This document shows positions 1-11,149 of a DNA stretch of 64,000 bases, piece after piece. A model generated the notes under the pieces. That model was not told the origin of the DNA. It worked only from the letters and a program-made list of their open reading frames with translations, and made no database searches. Both the position numbers and the translations under genes were made by a program. Positions within the stretch are counted from its first letter, which is position 1. Each line of letters opens with the position of its first letter. Source of the stretch: Ariolimax columbianus (lineage: Eukaryota > Mollusca > Gastropoda > Stylommatophora > Arionidae); NCBI GenBank assembly GCA_036924085.1, contig JAVGWX010000007.1, positions 33,593,953 to 33,657,952 on the forward strand, read 5' to 3'.

Positions 1-676
1 TATGTTGGGCAGTTCTGCAGCAGATGTTCAGCGGTCATTTTACCGGTACCGCACGGGCATTCGTCGGTACCACCTATCTTCAATTTGTTGAATAGGTGGT
101 ACCTCAGTCTTTTGTGGCCAGTGCGAAGTCTGAAGACAACGACCTGCTCTCTTCTGTTCAACTGGTAATAGGCATCGTTTTTGGTGTAACCAGTATGTTC
201 GGTTTCCCATTTGGTCATGTATCTGGCTTTGATAAGCCGTTTTGACTCTTCGTACGCCATACTAGTATCTGTTTGTGGTAGTCTAGCGCCTTCTTTTGCC
301 AGTCTGTCTGCCTCTTCGTTGCCTTGGATGTTGCAGTGTGATGGGACCCACTGTTCCACTACCCTTTTTGGTGCGGACTGCTGGCACAGTTTGCAGAGTG
401 CTACTCTTAAGTCATTAAGCTCAGTGTTTTTCTGGCTTTATAGCGCTGTGACTACGGCGAGAGCATCTGTAAGCAGGACTATATGGCTTTCATTTTCTTT
501 ATGCGTCACCATTTCTTCCACTGCCGCCCTCAGTGCCTCTGCCTCCGCTCTGAAATTGCTTGTATACTTACCAGTAGCGAATGACAGTGTTATTTTTCTG
601 CCATTTGGTAGGTTCAGGAATGCTCCTGCCCCTCCGTTCTGTGTAGTGTTTGTTACAGAACCGTCGGTGTATGCAT
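1..676 (-). pseudogene. LINE RNase H domain fragment (I-like family A)
   Basis: On the minus strand this piece reads as the RNase H and C-terminal zinc-knuckle region of the same LINE family as the large ORF at 1787-5069. The reverse complement of 590-676 matches the start of that RNase H domain (YTDGSVTN...) almost base for base, and 1-120 matches the HLLQNCPTYE C-terminus. The window edge cuts it off at the 3' side. One frame is interrupted relative to the complete copy. It is a dead fragment, not a host gene. Confidence 0.85.
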
Positions 677-684
677 TTAATTCC

Positions 685-1720
685 AGTTCCCCATTTGATT
701 GTCTCCCATGTCATTCGTTCAAGCTGTCCAATATTGTCTCTCTTTGCTAACCTCTGTTCCTCTTCCCTGCGATTCTGCCCGTTGTGCGATCCCATCCGTC
801 TCTGTTCTTGACATGCCCGAAAAAGGCTGACTGTCTTATACTGATGTGTATCATAAGTTGTCCTTACGTATGTGCCTCTTCAGGTACCACGTTTTTAGCT
901 TTCTTTGCAGTCCATTAAATCCTAAAAATTCGTATGTAAAACCACATTTCGGTTGCCTTTAATGTCCCCTGTGCTTGGCTACAGATTGCCTAGGACTCGC
1001 TGCCGTATGTCAGTACAAGTTCTATATAGCAAGCATCCAAGAACTCTCTTACTTCAATCCAGTGATAGGGTTTTGTTGCACAAAATTCTCCTCACTCTGG
1101 AAGATCGACTTTGTCTGGGCTATTCTGTTATTTATTTTACAAGTGCATCTCCAATCATATGTTACGTGGGCGCCCATGTATGGAAATGTATGTACTTATG
1201 TGTGTTACGTCTCGTACATCTTTATATATCGAATTGGAGATTCGGGTGCTTGGCAACATATCACATCTACCACTATATACCGATACTCCTGGCCTCTTTT
1301 GATTTAAGCTGAGGCCTTTATTTCGTTTTGAATAACTACCATATTGGCCATATCATGTACGTCTGACTCATTCACGTTATCAACACAGTGTCATCGGCGT
1401 AACTGAAATTGTTTATGTATTGTTCAAAAACTGATATTCCAGGTATTGTTTATATAGATCACGAGATAAATTCGTTGTACAGAGAGAAAACGCCAGTGGA
1501 TAGTCAACAATTCTCACTCCCTTTTGTATCTACCTGAAATGTCCTACTTTTGTTCTCTATAGCTGCAGAATGCCCCCATTACATGTTTTGAATAATTCTC
1601 AGGGCCTTGCCATCGACATGCACTTCTTCCAGTATATGGATCATTTCTTTGTGGTTCCCCTTGTCGACTGCTTTAGTATAGTCTATGAAGCACAGATATA
1701 AATCTGTTTTAATTTCTATA
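685..1720 (-). pseudogene. Non-LTR reverse transcriptase fragment (RTE-like)
   Basis: Minus-strand LINE piece with several broken frames. At 1579-1720 it reads CFIDYTKAVDKGNH and then HVDGKALRIIQNM, the RT palm region. Around 1385-1410 it reads NFSYADDTVLIT, the catalytic YADD box. Near 960-1010 it reads ELVLTYGSES, and at 685-830 FFGHVKNRDGWDR, the usual C-terminal GHV box. It is one collinear 3' half of an element with stops and shifts. It lies between the family A RNase H piece and a (TA)n tract. Confidence 0.7.
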
Positions 1721-1739
1721 GGTATCTCGATTATTGTTA

Positions 1740-1740
<1 letters not shown>

Positions 1741-1786
<46 letters not shown>
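1741..1786. repeat. (TA)n microsatellite
   Basis: About 23 TA units directly abutting the 5' end of the LINE that begins at about 1787. A second (TA)n tract follows the 3' end of that LINE at 5094. The element therefore appears to sit inside TA-rich DNA. Confidence 0.95.
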
Positions 1787-1788
<2 letters not shown>

Positions 1789-4700
1789 ACTCGGAGAGAT
1801 GGGGATACTCTGACACAGACAGCAGAGGTGACGAAGTGGAAGATTGGGAGATAGATGCAAATCTATCCCTAATCAATAGGCCGGAGGATAGCCCTAGCTT
1901 CTATTCAAGAACATGGCATACAACCTCGACTCCAGATTTGGCCTTCTCCACACAGGACATACACTATAAAATAGACCGCCAGGTGCTAAACCAACTGGCA
2001 GGTAGCGACCACAGGCCGATCAGGCTAACCATTGACATGGAAGTAGGCCCACAGGAAACAAAACCGCTCCCACGTTGGAATTACAAACGAGCCGACTGGG
2101 ACAGTTTTGCAATCCTGACAGATGGGCTGTGTGAAACCATCAACACACGAAACACCAAAATGAAGCCCATGGTAGAGAGCCTAAGCAAGGCAATAATGCA
2201 AGCCGCCACTGAAACCATCCCAAGAGGAGCTAGGAAAAACTATAAGCCCTACTGGAATGATGAGTTGCAGAAAGTGGAAGATGCAGTAACAAATGCTAGG
2301 AACATGGCAGAACGAGAAAAATCCATGGAGGCAAACATCGCCCTCAAAGCCGCCGCGGCGAAGTACAAACACACTCTCAAGCAAACAGCAAGAGAAAGTT
2401 GGAAAAATAAAACGGAAAGTTTAAACCTGGACAAAGAAGGGAACAAGCTATGGAAGCTAGTCAGAGCCATGAACGACGAAACCCCGTCAAATAAACAAAT
2501 TACTATCAAGCAGGGCGAGAACTTGATCACAGGTAAGAAAGCCGCAAACGCCTTTGTCGATCACTATGCCAGAGCAAACCACATCGAGGTCCCTGCAGAA
2601 AAGCATACAGACATTAGCGAAGAGCTAAAGGGACACGAAAACATAAATACGGCTCCTGAAGAGCACATGATGGCCAAACTAACAATGCGCGAAATGGAAG
2701 AGGCTATGAGAACACTTAAGAAAAGGAAATCTCCCGGAAAAGACGGGATAACAAACGAAATGCTGATGGGGCTGGGCCAAACAGCGAAGAAAAAACTACT
2801 ATCAGTCCTGAACCAAAGCTGGAAAAGGGGTATTGTACCCCAGGCATGGAAAGATGCAATACTGGTACCATTACCAAAAACAGGAAAGGACAAAACAGAT
2901 CCGAATGGATACAGGCCCATAAGCCTACTGAGCTGTGTCGGCAAGCTGATGGAACGGATGATAAACACCAGACTGATGTGGCATCTGGAAGAAAAACGAA
3001 TACTAATTCCACAGCAAGCCGGCTTTAGACAGCACAGATCCACTGAGGACCAGGTCATCCTCATAGCCCAGGAGATAGAAGATGCCTACCAGGCACAGAA
3101 ACACACAGTAGCTGTTTGGGTGGATCTGGAAAAGGCATTTGACAAAGTCTGGAAGGATGGACTTAGAGTCAAGCTAAGGAGAAGTGATGTTTGTGGGAAG
3201 ATGTACAAGTGGATCAACCACTACCTCAAACAAAGAACGGCCAGAGTCCAAGTACAAGGGCAGATGAGCAAAAAGGTGACACTCGAGCAGGGAGTACCCC
3301 AAGGGGGAGTACTGTCACCCACACTCTTCCTGGTATATATAAACGACATTACAGAGAATATACCAAGAAGAGTCCATAGCTCAATGTTTGCAGACGATCT
3401 GGCTATGTGGACCTCTGAAAAGAATCTCACCATAGCAAGAAATCGGATGCAAACGGCCCTAACATCGCTGGAAGAGTGGGCGAACTCATGGCTGGTCAAA
3501 ATAAACGAGGAGAAAACCACGTGCACAATATTCTCGCTCTCATTAAAACCCCAAAGTACCAAATTAAGCCTAAATGGCAAAATCCTGCAGCCAAACGACA
3601 ACCCAACCTATCTGGGAGTCACATTTGATCGGCGCATGACATGGAAAAGTCAGATTGAGAGAAACCGAATGAAAGCCAGAGAAAGAATGGCGATCATGAG
3701 GAAACTTGCTGGCACAAGCTGGGGAGCAGACGAAGGCATACTAAAGAAAATGTACACTGGAAGAGTGAGACCAGTTCTCGAGTATGGCATCGCGGCATGG
3801 ACAACAGCAGCGAAGGCGAACTTCGATAAAGTTAACAAACTTCAAAACCAAGCCATGAGAATTATAACAGGTGGCATGAAGTCAACGCCAATTGTAGAAC
3901 TTGAAAAGATTACAAAACTGCAATCCATGACCGACAGAAGAGACTGCAGAGCCCAGCTGCAGTCAGAGAAACTCCGAAGACTGACGGACCATCCAATGTA
4001 CCAGAGGCTAAACAATTTGGGAACTGGGAAACTAAAGCGGAGAAACTTTGCAGAAATAGCCAAAGCAAAGATGCACGAAGATCCCATAAACGCACTAACA
4101 ACACCAAAACCCATCACTACTGTACGAAAACCTACTTGGAGGCAGGATATATTTCCAGAGGTGGTAGAAAATATACCAGGTATTGCAAACAAAAACTGCC
4201 AGAGTGAAAAAGAAAGGAGAGACACTACCCTAAGCTTCATAACGAAAAGCTACCAAAGCATGGACTGGACCCATGCATACACCGACGGTTCTGTAACAAA
4301 CACTACACAGAACGGAGGGGCAGGAGCATTCCTGAACCTACCAAATGGCAGAAAAATAACACTGTCATTCGCTACTGGTAAGTACACGAGCAATTTCAGA
4401 GCAGAGGCAGAGGCACTGAGGGCGGCAGTGGAAGAAATGGTAACACACAGTGAAAATGAGAGCCATATAGTCCTGCTTACAGATGCTCTCGAAGTAGTCA
4501 CAGCGCTAAAAAGCCAGAAAAACACTGAGCTTAATGACTTAAGAGCAGCACTCTGCAAACTGTGCCAACAGTCCGCACCAAAAAGGGTAGTGGTACAGTG
4601 GGTTCCGTCACACTGCAACATCCAAGGCAACGAGGAGGCAGACAGACTGGCAAAAGAAGGTGCAAGGCTACCACAAATAGATACCAGTATGACGTACGAA

Positions 4701-5069
4701 GAGTCAAAACGGCTTATCAAAGCCAGGTACATGTCCAAATGGGAAACCGAACATACTGGTTACACCAAAAACGATGCCTATTACCAGTTGAACCGAAGAG
4801 AGCAGGTCGTTGTCTTCAGACTTCGCACTGGCCACAACAGACTGAGGTACCACCTCTTCAACAAATTGAAGATAGGGTGTACCGACGAATGCCCGTGCGG
4901 TACTGGTAAAATGACCACTAAACATCTGCTGCAGAACTGCCCGACATACGAGGATCAGAGAGAGCAGATGTGGCCATTGCCAGTGGAACTGCAAGACAAG
5001 CTCTATGGTAGTGGCGAGAGTCTCAGGATGACCGCCGTTTTTTTCGAGAAAATAATGGTTACTGTCTGA
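1787..5069 (+). CDS. LINE ORF2: endonuclease C-end, reverse transcriptase, RNase H
   Basis: One uninterrupted frame of about 1,094 codons after the TA tract; no start codon of its own is visible because the 5' end is truncated. Domains in order: the C-end of an APE endonuclease with FYSRTW and GSDHRPI (about 2001); a reverse transcriptase with SPGKDG (about 2730), DLEKAFDKV (about 3124), QGVPQGGVLSP (about 3290) and the catalytic FADDL (3387); then RNase H with YTDGS (4278), RAEAEAL, LLTDAL and WVPSHCNIQGNEEADRLAKEG; last a CxCG...H...C knuckle (ECPCGTGKMTTKHLLQNCP). RT plus RNase H plus this knuckle place it in the I group, perhaps Nimb or I; clade placement needs a tree. The RT and RNase H acidic residues are all present, which is unusual in this window and suggests a young copy. 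It encodes retrotransposition machinery, not a host function. Confidence 0.92.
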
Positions 5070-5091
5070 CTGTGTACGCAGAAGAAGAAGA

Positions 5092-5093
<2 letters not shown>
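1787..5093 (+). mobile_element. 5'-truncated I-like non-LTR retrotransposon (family A)
   Basis: A LINE copy bounded by (TA)n on both sides and ending in a short GAA-rich tail just after its stop codon. It starts inside the endonuclease domain, so most of the endonuclease and any ORF1 are missing, as expected of truncated target-primed insertion. Further copies of this family lie at 1-676, 42700-43265 and 54258-55672, all minus strand and all ending in (GAA)n or (CTT)n. Confidence 0.9.

Positions 5094-5178
<85 letters not shown>
5094..5178. repeat. (TA)n microsatellite
   Basis: About 42 TA units following the GAA-rich tail of the LINE. It is continuous with the element's 3' end. Confidence 0.95.
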
Positions 5179-5180
<2 letters not shown>

Positions 5181-5190
5181 ATGTGAGTCA

Positions 5191-5600
5191 TTGGCAATGA
5201 CTACAGCCCAAGAAAGGCAATTACAAACTTCAGAAATGAGGTACCTAAGAAAGGCGGTTCAGGTGACGAAATGGGACAAGATTCATAACCAGACAATACG
5301 TAGCAATCTCGAAGTTCAAATCTTGCAGACACGAGTGGAGCAGTCCCAACTACAGTGGTTTGGCCATGTCTGTAGAATGGAAGAAGATCGGATACCAAAG
5401 CGGTCATAGAAGATAAAAAGTCAAGGGCGCAGACCCCGAGGACGTCCCAAAGTACGTTGGGAAGACTACATACGACAGTCCCTAATTGATAATGGGTTGG
5501 ATTGGAAAAAGGCCATGAAAAAGACGGCGGATAGAGCAGTGTGGCGTTCTCTTTGGGAAACCTCTACACCTCACGATAGAAGAGGAGCGTCTAAGTAAGT
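5191..5600 (+). pseudogene. LINE 3' end, RTE-like family C
   Basis: Reads LQTSEMRYLRKAVQ, then QLQWFGHVCRMEEDRIPKRS, an in-frame stop at 5407, then GRRPRGRPKVRWEDYIRQSL and DRAVWRSLWETSTP. This is the standard C-terminal tail of an RTE-like reverse transcriptase, broken by one nonsense codon. The element ends in TAAG repeats near 5595. The same tail occurs at 41765-41960. Confidence 0.85.
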
Positions 5601-5621
5601 AAGTATATATATATATATATA

Positions 5622-5827
5622 ATTAGGACTGAAGATTCACAAAGTTAAAACTAAGATTTTGAGTACAAATAATGTTGACGATATTCTAATAGATTTGTGG
5701 AGCACTACAGGAGGTATGCTTGTTAACGTGTCTCGGAAGTGGCATATGTATGGTGGGAAGTACAGAACACGATATCATATTAAGAATTCAGAAGGCAAGA
5801 TAAATCTTCATTCGTCATATCCTTAGC
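5622..5827 (+). pseudogene. Short LINE reverse transcriptase remnant
   Basis: Begins LGLKIHKVKTKILSTN, which resembles the segment after the catalytic box in RTE-like reverse transcriptases. The rest is too decayed to assign. Confidence 0.4.
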
Positions 5828-6010
5828 AGAACGTCGCTTCCATCACAGACCGTCTGAAAGAGACTCAATCTTTTGTCAAATCTCCAGCCTGCTTCAGAGT
5901 CATGCGCAAGCATCATGGTGTCATCGCCTTCTTGGTCTGCCTCTCATGCCAGGCACCATGCCTTCCATTACCATTCTCTCAAGACCGATGTGTATTATCG
6001 ACTGTCATGG
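5828..6010 (-). pseudogene. LINE family B 3' fragment
   Basis: The minus strand is closely similar to the 3' end of the larger family B copy at 23640-24396 (the GLERTVM ... GKRGR ... ARERVSF region). Frames are broken. Confidence 0.75.
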
Positions 6011-6800
6011 GTCTCTTGGTGAATAAGCATTCAGTAGTTTGCTGTTGCTTTCTGAACGCTGTTCTGGCCGTTCACTATCCTTAGTCCCTGGTGCGCCCTT
6101 AGGCCGATACCAGGTCTTTCCAGCTGCTGCCTTCAGAGCCGTTGTTGACTAGGTCGATCGGCCGCCTTTTCCATCAGAAGCTGTGTGTACTAGTTAGGGG
6201 TGAACTCCCCCTCCCTCCCTCTTTTTTCCCATTTCACCGAGGTAGTTTAGCCTTGGCACCGTACATAGGCGTAAGTGTGGGAACCAAATTGGCTCCTGGC
6301 CTTCATTAATGTGACGATCGATCCGCAAGTCTGCTTACAGCATCCCTTCTTCAACCTCGATGGAAGGGCGTGTCCTATTTCCATGTACTAAGTGCAACAG
6401 ACAATTCAGAACTCTGATTTCCTTATTTAGCCATCTTCTAACTCATGCGAACTGTGAAAATTGACAGGGTAATCCTCATCGATTACGATGGACGAACAAA
6501 CATAGTCAATGATTACAATGGCAACTCAAATGGCACAAAAACGAAGATTGCACATGTCATCTCCGACTAACGACATAATAGATTAACATTGGGAAAACCA
6601 CCAAAAAGCACCATTCAAGAAAACCGCGCCAAATAGAATCGACTCATTTAAAAAAGAAACACGTTATAGACATTTTTTCAAAACATGGCGGCCTGACGCA
6701 GACTCCTACAAATTGGAGTCCCGTGGAGCCTCCAACGTTGACTGCCCAATATTACTTTAATTGAGCATTAATACATACATCTTTCGCTTCTCCCCAACAG
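6011..6800. other. Region upstream of Schlafen-like gene 1
   Basis: No open frame of interest and no recognised repeat. It should hold the 5' untranslated exon(s) and promoter of gene 1. A pyrimidine-rich stretch ending in CAG at 6798-6800 is a good 3' splice site, implying an upstream noncoding exon that I cannot locate. A CT-rich and T-rich stretch lies at 6215-6235. Confidence 0.5.
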
Positions 6801-7135
6801 CCATGACCAATAGTTCCCCACCGGAAGACAAAAACGGTGTTCTGATTGGTCCTTTGTATAAAGGCAATAGCGCCGATCAAATGGCTATGAACGTCTTTAA
6901 ACTTCTGAGTGCCTTAGGTATCAGGTGTTCTGAAATCTCACGTGTCTTGATCAACCCTAAAGTCGGCTGTGCCAAAATTGAGGTGTTCGAAAACGACTGC
7001 GAGGATTATCTGGTGAAGGTGTTGAAAGAGGTGAGGTGTATCATGAGCCTCTACGATCTTAGGAAACTGCTGGAGAATCCTGAGCAGTTGAGAGCAGTCC
7101 GGATTAGGCATCTAGTTCACGGACATCATTACCAG
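6801..7135 (+). other. SLFNL1-like: Gene 1 exon A (first coding exon)
   Basis: Acceptor TTCTCCCCAACAG ends at 6800; the donor at 7136 is CAG/GTAAGG. ATG at 6803. It ends after codon 111 in phase 0. It spans what are two exons in gene 2, because gene 1 has no intron between K72 and V73. Confidence 0.88.
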
Positions 7136-10100
7136 GTAAGGTCAAGGCAGTCCGATAGAATGCAATACCATTGACATAACGTTTGAAAAATGTTGTTACG
7201 TCGTGTTTCCGGGGTCAAGAAGATGCTGATCAGTACACGAGCGGTAGCTGTCAGATACCCAACGCCGACTGCTAGTGTCACGATCAGTGATCCAGAGATG
7301 CCAAGACCCTTTTACCACCTTCACGTGGTGATCCTGGATAACAGGCTACATCATGACAGACTGGCTAAGGAGAAATGATCAAAGAGAGAAGGTCAACCCG
7401 GTACCAAAATAATACCATGGCTGAAGACGGATGTGTCGGACCGAAATGTGCAAATATCGCAATCAATCTGTAAACTATGACACAGAGCATTACGTATTCC
7501 AACTACATCCTGCTACTTGTAAAGTCCTTTTCAGGGATTAGTAGAGGGAGTTTGAGAACGAAGGAAGAACATGCAGATTTTATGAATCCCACCTATACCC
7601 CCCCCCCCCACCACCAATCTTTCTGAGGTCACTACCTTGCCTCAAGGTTGGGAGGGGAAGGGGGTATGGGAGGCGGAGGGGGGGGGGGGGCTTACACGGC
7701 CCAGTGATCCAGTTTGTTGTATACTTGATAAGGGAATCCACGCCAAACAGGTCATTGGCGATTGGTCAGATTAAGAATCGCATGGGCAGGGCAGATGGTG
7801 CTCAAGAATATTCATTGGTGGTCGTCGAGTTGCCTCAAGCCGCGTAATGTCAGTTTTATTGCAGGCCCCGTACCTTGCAGTCTAATACCATGGCACGAAT
7901 GCCCGTGCAGTTAAAGGTTTGAGCCCTCGCGTTGCTGTTTTTCATCAGTTATTGTATGGCCTGATACTTAACTTAACTTCTTAATACTGGTTTATAAGAC
8001 TCTGCAGCGTCTGTATACAACCAGTTTCATTTACATTTACTTGCTCTAAAAGCTATGCGCATCCAATTTATTCTTAAATGCCTTAATTGTCCCTGCATCC
8101 ACTACTTCCTGTGGCACTGCTTTCCAAGCTGAACCATCCCACTCCTATCCTTCTTAAGATCTCTTGATACATTTCATGGAAGTTTCAAATTTCTTGGCCC
8201 AAGTAAATGTACAAACTCATGTTTTGCACTGAAACAATTCCAAGCCTTAATTCCTCGTAGGGGTGTAAATTGATCAACTCGTGTTGGCTCTTCAGCATAT
8301 TTATTTATAGAAGAGAAAAAATAAATGAAAAAAAAAATGTTTAAAGTTGATTAAAGTTATGTTTAATCAAAATATTTTAATGGGTATCATCAGATACCGC
8401 ACCGAGACGAGAACACGAACAAAACATACGTTACGGCCAATTTGCTTTCATTAGGGACAACAAAAAACAACAATACTGAACTAGCAAATCATAGAAGAAA
8501 GGATAAATACATGTATGGGGGACGTTAACATATAAGGAAAAAATGGTCTACTTATCTGATATATTGTCTTCCATCGCGACTGGTCGGGTCGAAAGTACGA
8601 TTCTAAATGAATGACAGCGGTAAAATAAGATGGCCAGGAGAGCGTAAGAAATTAGGTGGAAAGGGCCCCGGATAAGGCAGTAGCAGCCAAATATGTTAAA
8701 GACAAAATAGTGATCCAAGTGGAGGGAACAAACAGAAAGTGATAATGCCGGGAAGGAGGGAGGAGCAGTATGAGTTTATTTATAGAACAACTCCCTGGCT
8801 TGCATATCAGATGGCATACACCACAGCCTACTAGAGCATCTAAGGTAGGCCATCTATTCATTTACTATTTATGTGTTTGTGTGTGCGCCTGCCAGCGAGT
8901 GCGCGCTCCATTAGCATGTTTCTATATATGAGCAATGGTAATAGTTGGTATGTTATCGTATTTCCTCTGTGAGTTCCAATCGTCTGTGAGTTCGTGTTTC
9001 TGTATCTCTATACATTCTGCTATCGTCTGTGAGCTCGTGAGTGTTTCCCAGCTGTTAATTGTTTTCGATTCTTATGCTTGATGAATTTTTTTGTTTCTGA
9101 CTTTAATAGTATGTCATGCCTGTTCTTTTGATTTCATCACTTGGTTGTTGTTGTTTTTATTTTGTTTAAAATATTACACTTTTCAAGTAATTTATTTATG
9201 ACGTCCAGTAGCTTTACACGTTTCATATATAGCGTTCATATGCTTTATACACTTTATTTATGCCTTCCAGATGCGTTACATACTCAACTTTTATCGTTTA
9301 GATACGTTAAATACTTTATTAATGATGTTCATATGCTTTACAAGGCTATTTGCCTCTAGATTTATAATACTCACACTATCTAGAAAAAATGTATACATTC
9401 AATTTGATTATCTGTGGAAATCTTGAAATAATATGTTCATTAATTTGTGTGTCAGCAATTCTTGAAATAACATGTTCATTAATTTGTGTGTCAGCAATTC
9501 TTGAAATAACATGTTTATTAATTTGTGTGCCAGAAAATCTTGAAATAATATGTTTATTAATTTGTGTGCCAGAAAATCTTGAAATAATATGTTTATTAAT
9601 TTGTGTGCCAGAAAATCTTGAAATAACATGTTTATTAATTTGTGTGCCAGAAAATCTTGAAATAAGGTCTTCATTCATTTGTGTGCCAGAAAATCTTGAA
9701 ATAAGGTCTTCATTCATTTGTGTGCCAGAAAATCTTGAAATAACGTGTTTATTAATTTGTGTGTCAGAAAATCTTGAAATAACATGTTTATTAATTTGTG
9801 TGTAAGCTGCCAGAAAATCTTGAAATAACACGTTTATTAATTTGTGTGCCAGAAAATCTTGAAATAACATGTTTATTAATTTGTGTGCCAGGAAATCTCC
9901 GACGGTGGTACTTCAACCTATCGTCCAACAGCCGGTGAGAACATGCCTCCATCCACCATTAACGAAGAGCCCGAGGTAACAATAACTGAAGATCTTAAGA
10001 GCAATACGTTAGATGTCAGAAATGAAACGCCTACGAATATCGAAGCCAAGAACACCATGAAGAGTTCAGAAACGACATCATCTTTCCAAATTGAATTTGA

Positions 10101-10755
10101 AGAACTGGAAGAGGACGATGAATCGAAAATTATACGACACCAGGCAACTTCGACTTCTGACATGCGATCTTCGGACAGAGTTCTGAATTCGGACCCGGCA
10201 TCAAGCTCGGATTCAACCCAGAACCCAGTAATGATCAGTGCTAAGACTTCTACTCCTGGAGTCTACCCTTGTGGTTGTCCGGAGACCGTATTCTACCACC
10301 GATTCCAGCAGATCGGTACTGAGACCAGGTACGATGAGTTTAAGAAGGGTGGCGTTATACACGAGCAGAGATCGTTCAGACATCTTATTGCAAAGTACGT
10401 GTGCGGGTTTCTCAACACCGAGGGGGGCACGATCTACCTTGGCGTCAACGATGACGGCATCATTCTGGGAGTAGACGTGAATAAGGCTATGGAGGAAACA
10501 CTTCATCTGGATATTGACTTTGCTATTCGGCTCATCGAACCGAGCGTGGAAAAATGCGAGTACTCTGTCAATTTCGCTCGAGTCATGGATATAACTGGGC
10601 AGTTCTCTCCAGACTTGAAAGTTTTGGAGGTCTGTGTTAAGCCACGAAAACCTCCAGTTAGTCGATATTTCTACAACGATGTTATATACATCAGACGAGA
10701 TGGTAGTCTGCAAGCGATTGCACTACAGAATGCGAAGAATGTTCTGAAGTCGTGA
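6803..10755 (+). CDS. SLFNL1-like: Schlafen-like protein (AlbA_2 domain), gene 1, two coding exons
   Basis: Joined model: 6803-7135 plus 9892-10755, 398 codons, phase 0 junction. Residues 1-111 hold a compact alpha/beta domain beginning GVLIGPL, with ISRVLINPKVGCAKIEVF and KEVRCIMSLYDLR, similar in pattern to an RRM-like fold. Residues 112-230 are a Ser/Thr/Glu-rich linker ending MISAKTSTP. Residues 250-398 are the Schlafen box: ETRYDEFKKG, YVCGFLNTEGGTIYLGVNDDG, LKVLEV and YIRRDGSLQ. E255, E260 and D298 fall at the spacing (5, then 38) of the E-E-D nuclease centre known from SLFN13 (E205/E210/D248), so RNA cleavage activity is plausible. There is no helicase or GTPase region; total length is close to vertebrate Schlafen-like protein 1 (about 400 aa, recalled from memory). 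The start is the first ATG, two bases after a 3' splice site, exactly as in gene 2. Family assignment is strong; orthology and substrate are inference. Confidence 0.9.
7205..7570 (+). repeat. Dispersed SINE-like repeat (family S1 body) in gene 1 intron
   Basis: Matches the body of the repeat at 18160-18530: it shares the segment around CACGTGGTGATCCTGGATAA, the GTGCAAATATCGCA segment and the GAGAACGAAGGAAG tail. It is diverged and its head is degraded. Other copies lie near 18.1, 52.6, 55.9, 61.8 and 62.1 kb. Confidence 0.75.
7596..7692. repeat. Poly-C and poly-G runs in inverted arrangement
   Basis: A C-rich run near 7598-7610 faces a G-rich stretch at 7650-7690. They could pair as an imperfect hairpin or form G-quadruplexes. 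They lie inside the gene 1 intron. Confidence 0.7.
7965..8300 (-). pseudogene. CR1/L2-like LINE 3' end
   Basis: The minus strand reads AVPQEVVDAGTIKAFKNKLD followed by a stop, the familiar C-terminal signature of CR1/L2-type reverse transcriptases (...FKNRLDxxW). It ends in a short TTAAG repeat at 7965-7985. It is degraded upstream. It sits in the gene 1 intron. Confidence 0.7.
8301..9411. other. Gene 1 intron, no recognised feature
   Basis: No credible coding frame. AT-rich sequence with weak, decayed internal repetition around 9180-9350 (CATATGCTTTA-like words). Confidence 0.5.
9412..9891 (+). repeat. 39-bp minisatellite containing the gene 1 3' splice site
   Basis: About 12 tandem copies of a 39-bp unit, most containing TTTGTGTGCCAG. 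The last copy's TTTGTGTGCCAG at 9880-9891 is the only phase-compatible acceptor for exon B. The first bases of exon B (GAAATCTCC) still resemble the repeat continuation (AAAATCTTG). The array thus grew from, or into, the intron-exon border. One copy near 9794-9810 carries a small insertion. Confidence 0.92.
9892..10755 (+). other. SLFNL1-like: Gene 1 exon B (terminal coding exon)
   Basis: Opens in phase 0 right after CAG at 9889-9891 and ends at TGA 10753-10755. It contains the linker and the whole Schlafen box without introns. The equivalent in gene 2 is split by a 10-kb intron inside codon R271. Confidence 0.88.
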
Positions 10756-10834
10756 TACAGTCTATCTAACCAAGCGGGTGAATCAGGGACATCTATCTCA
10801 ATTCCTTTGTTGGCTTTGCCTTTAAATGCTGATC

Positions 10835-10840
10835 AATAAA
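10835..10840 (+). promoter_or_regulatory. Poly(A) signal AATAAA of gene 1
   Basis: AATAAA lies 80 bases after the gene 1 stop codon and is followed by TTTGCAGTG. It is the only canonical hexamer close behind the stop. Confidence 0.75.
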
Positions 10841-10933
10841 TTTGCAGTGCCAGTCACTTGTTATGAGGCACCATGAACCAATGTTTGATGTACTTCGTTA
10901 ATGGCAGTATTCACAAAGAACGCAGCCTTCAAT

Positions 10934-11130
<197 letters not shown>

Positions 11131-11149
11131 CGTGCGTGTGGGTTTTTTT

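Noticed and set aside
7190..7378. Small ORF just after gene 1 exon A
   Set aside because: It lies in a diverged S1 repeat copy inside the intron.
9376..9870. Repetitive open frames over the 39-bp array (both strands)
   Set aside because: Products of an intronic minisatellite with unit length divisible by three.
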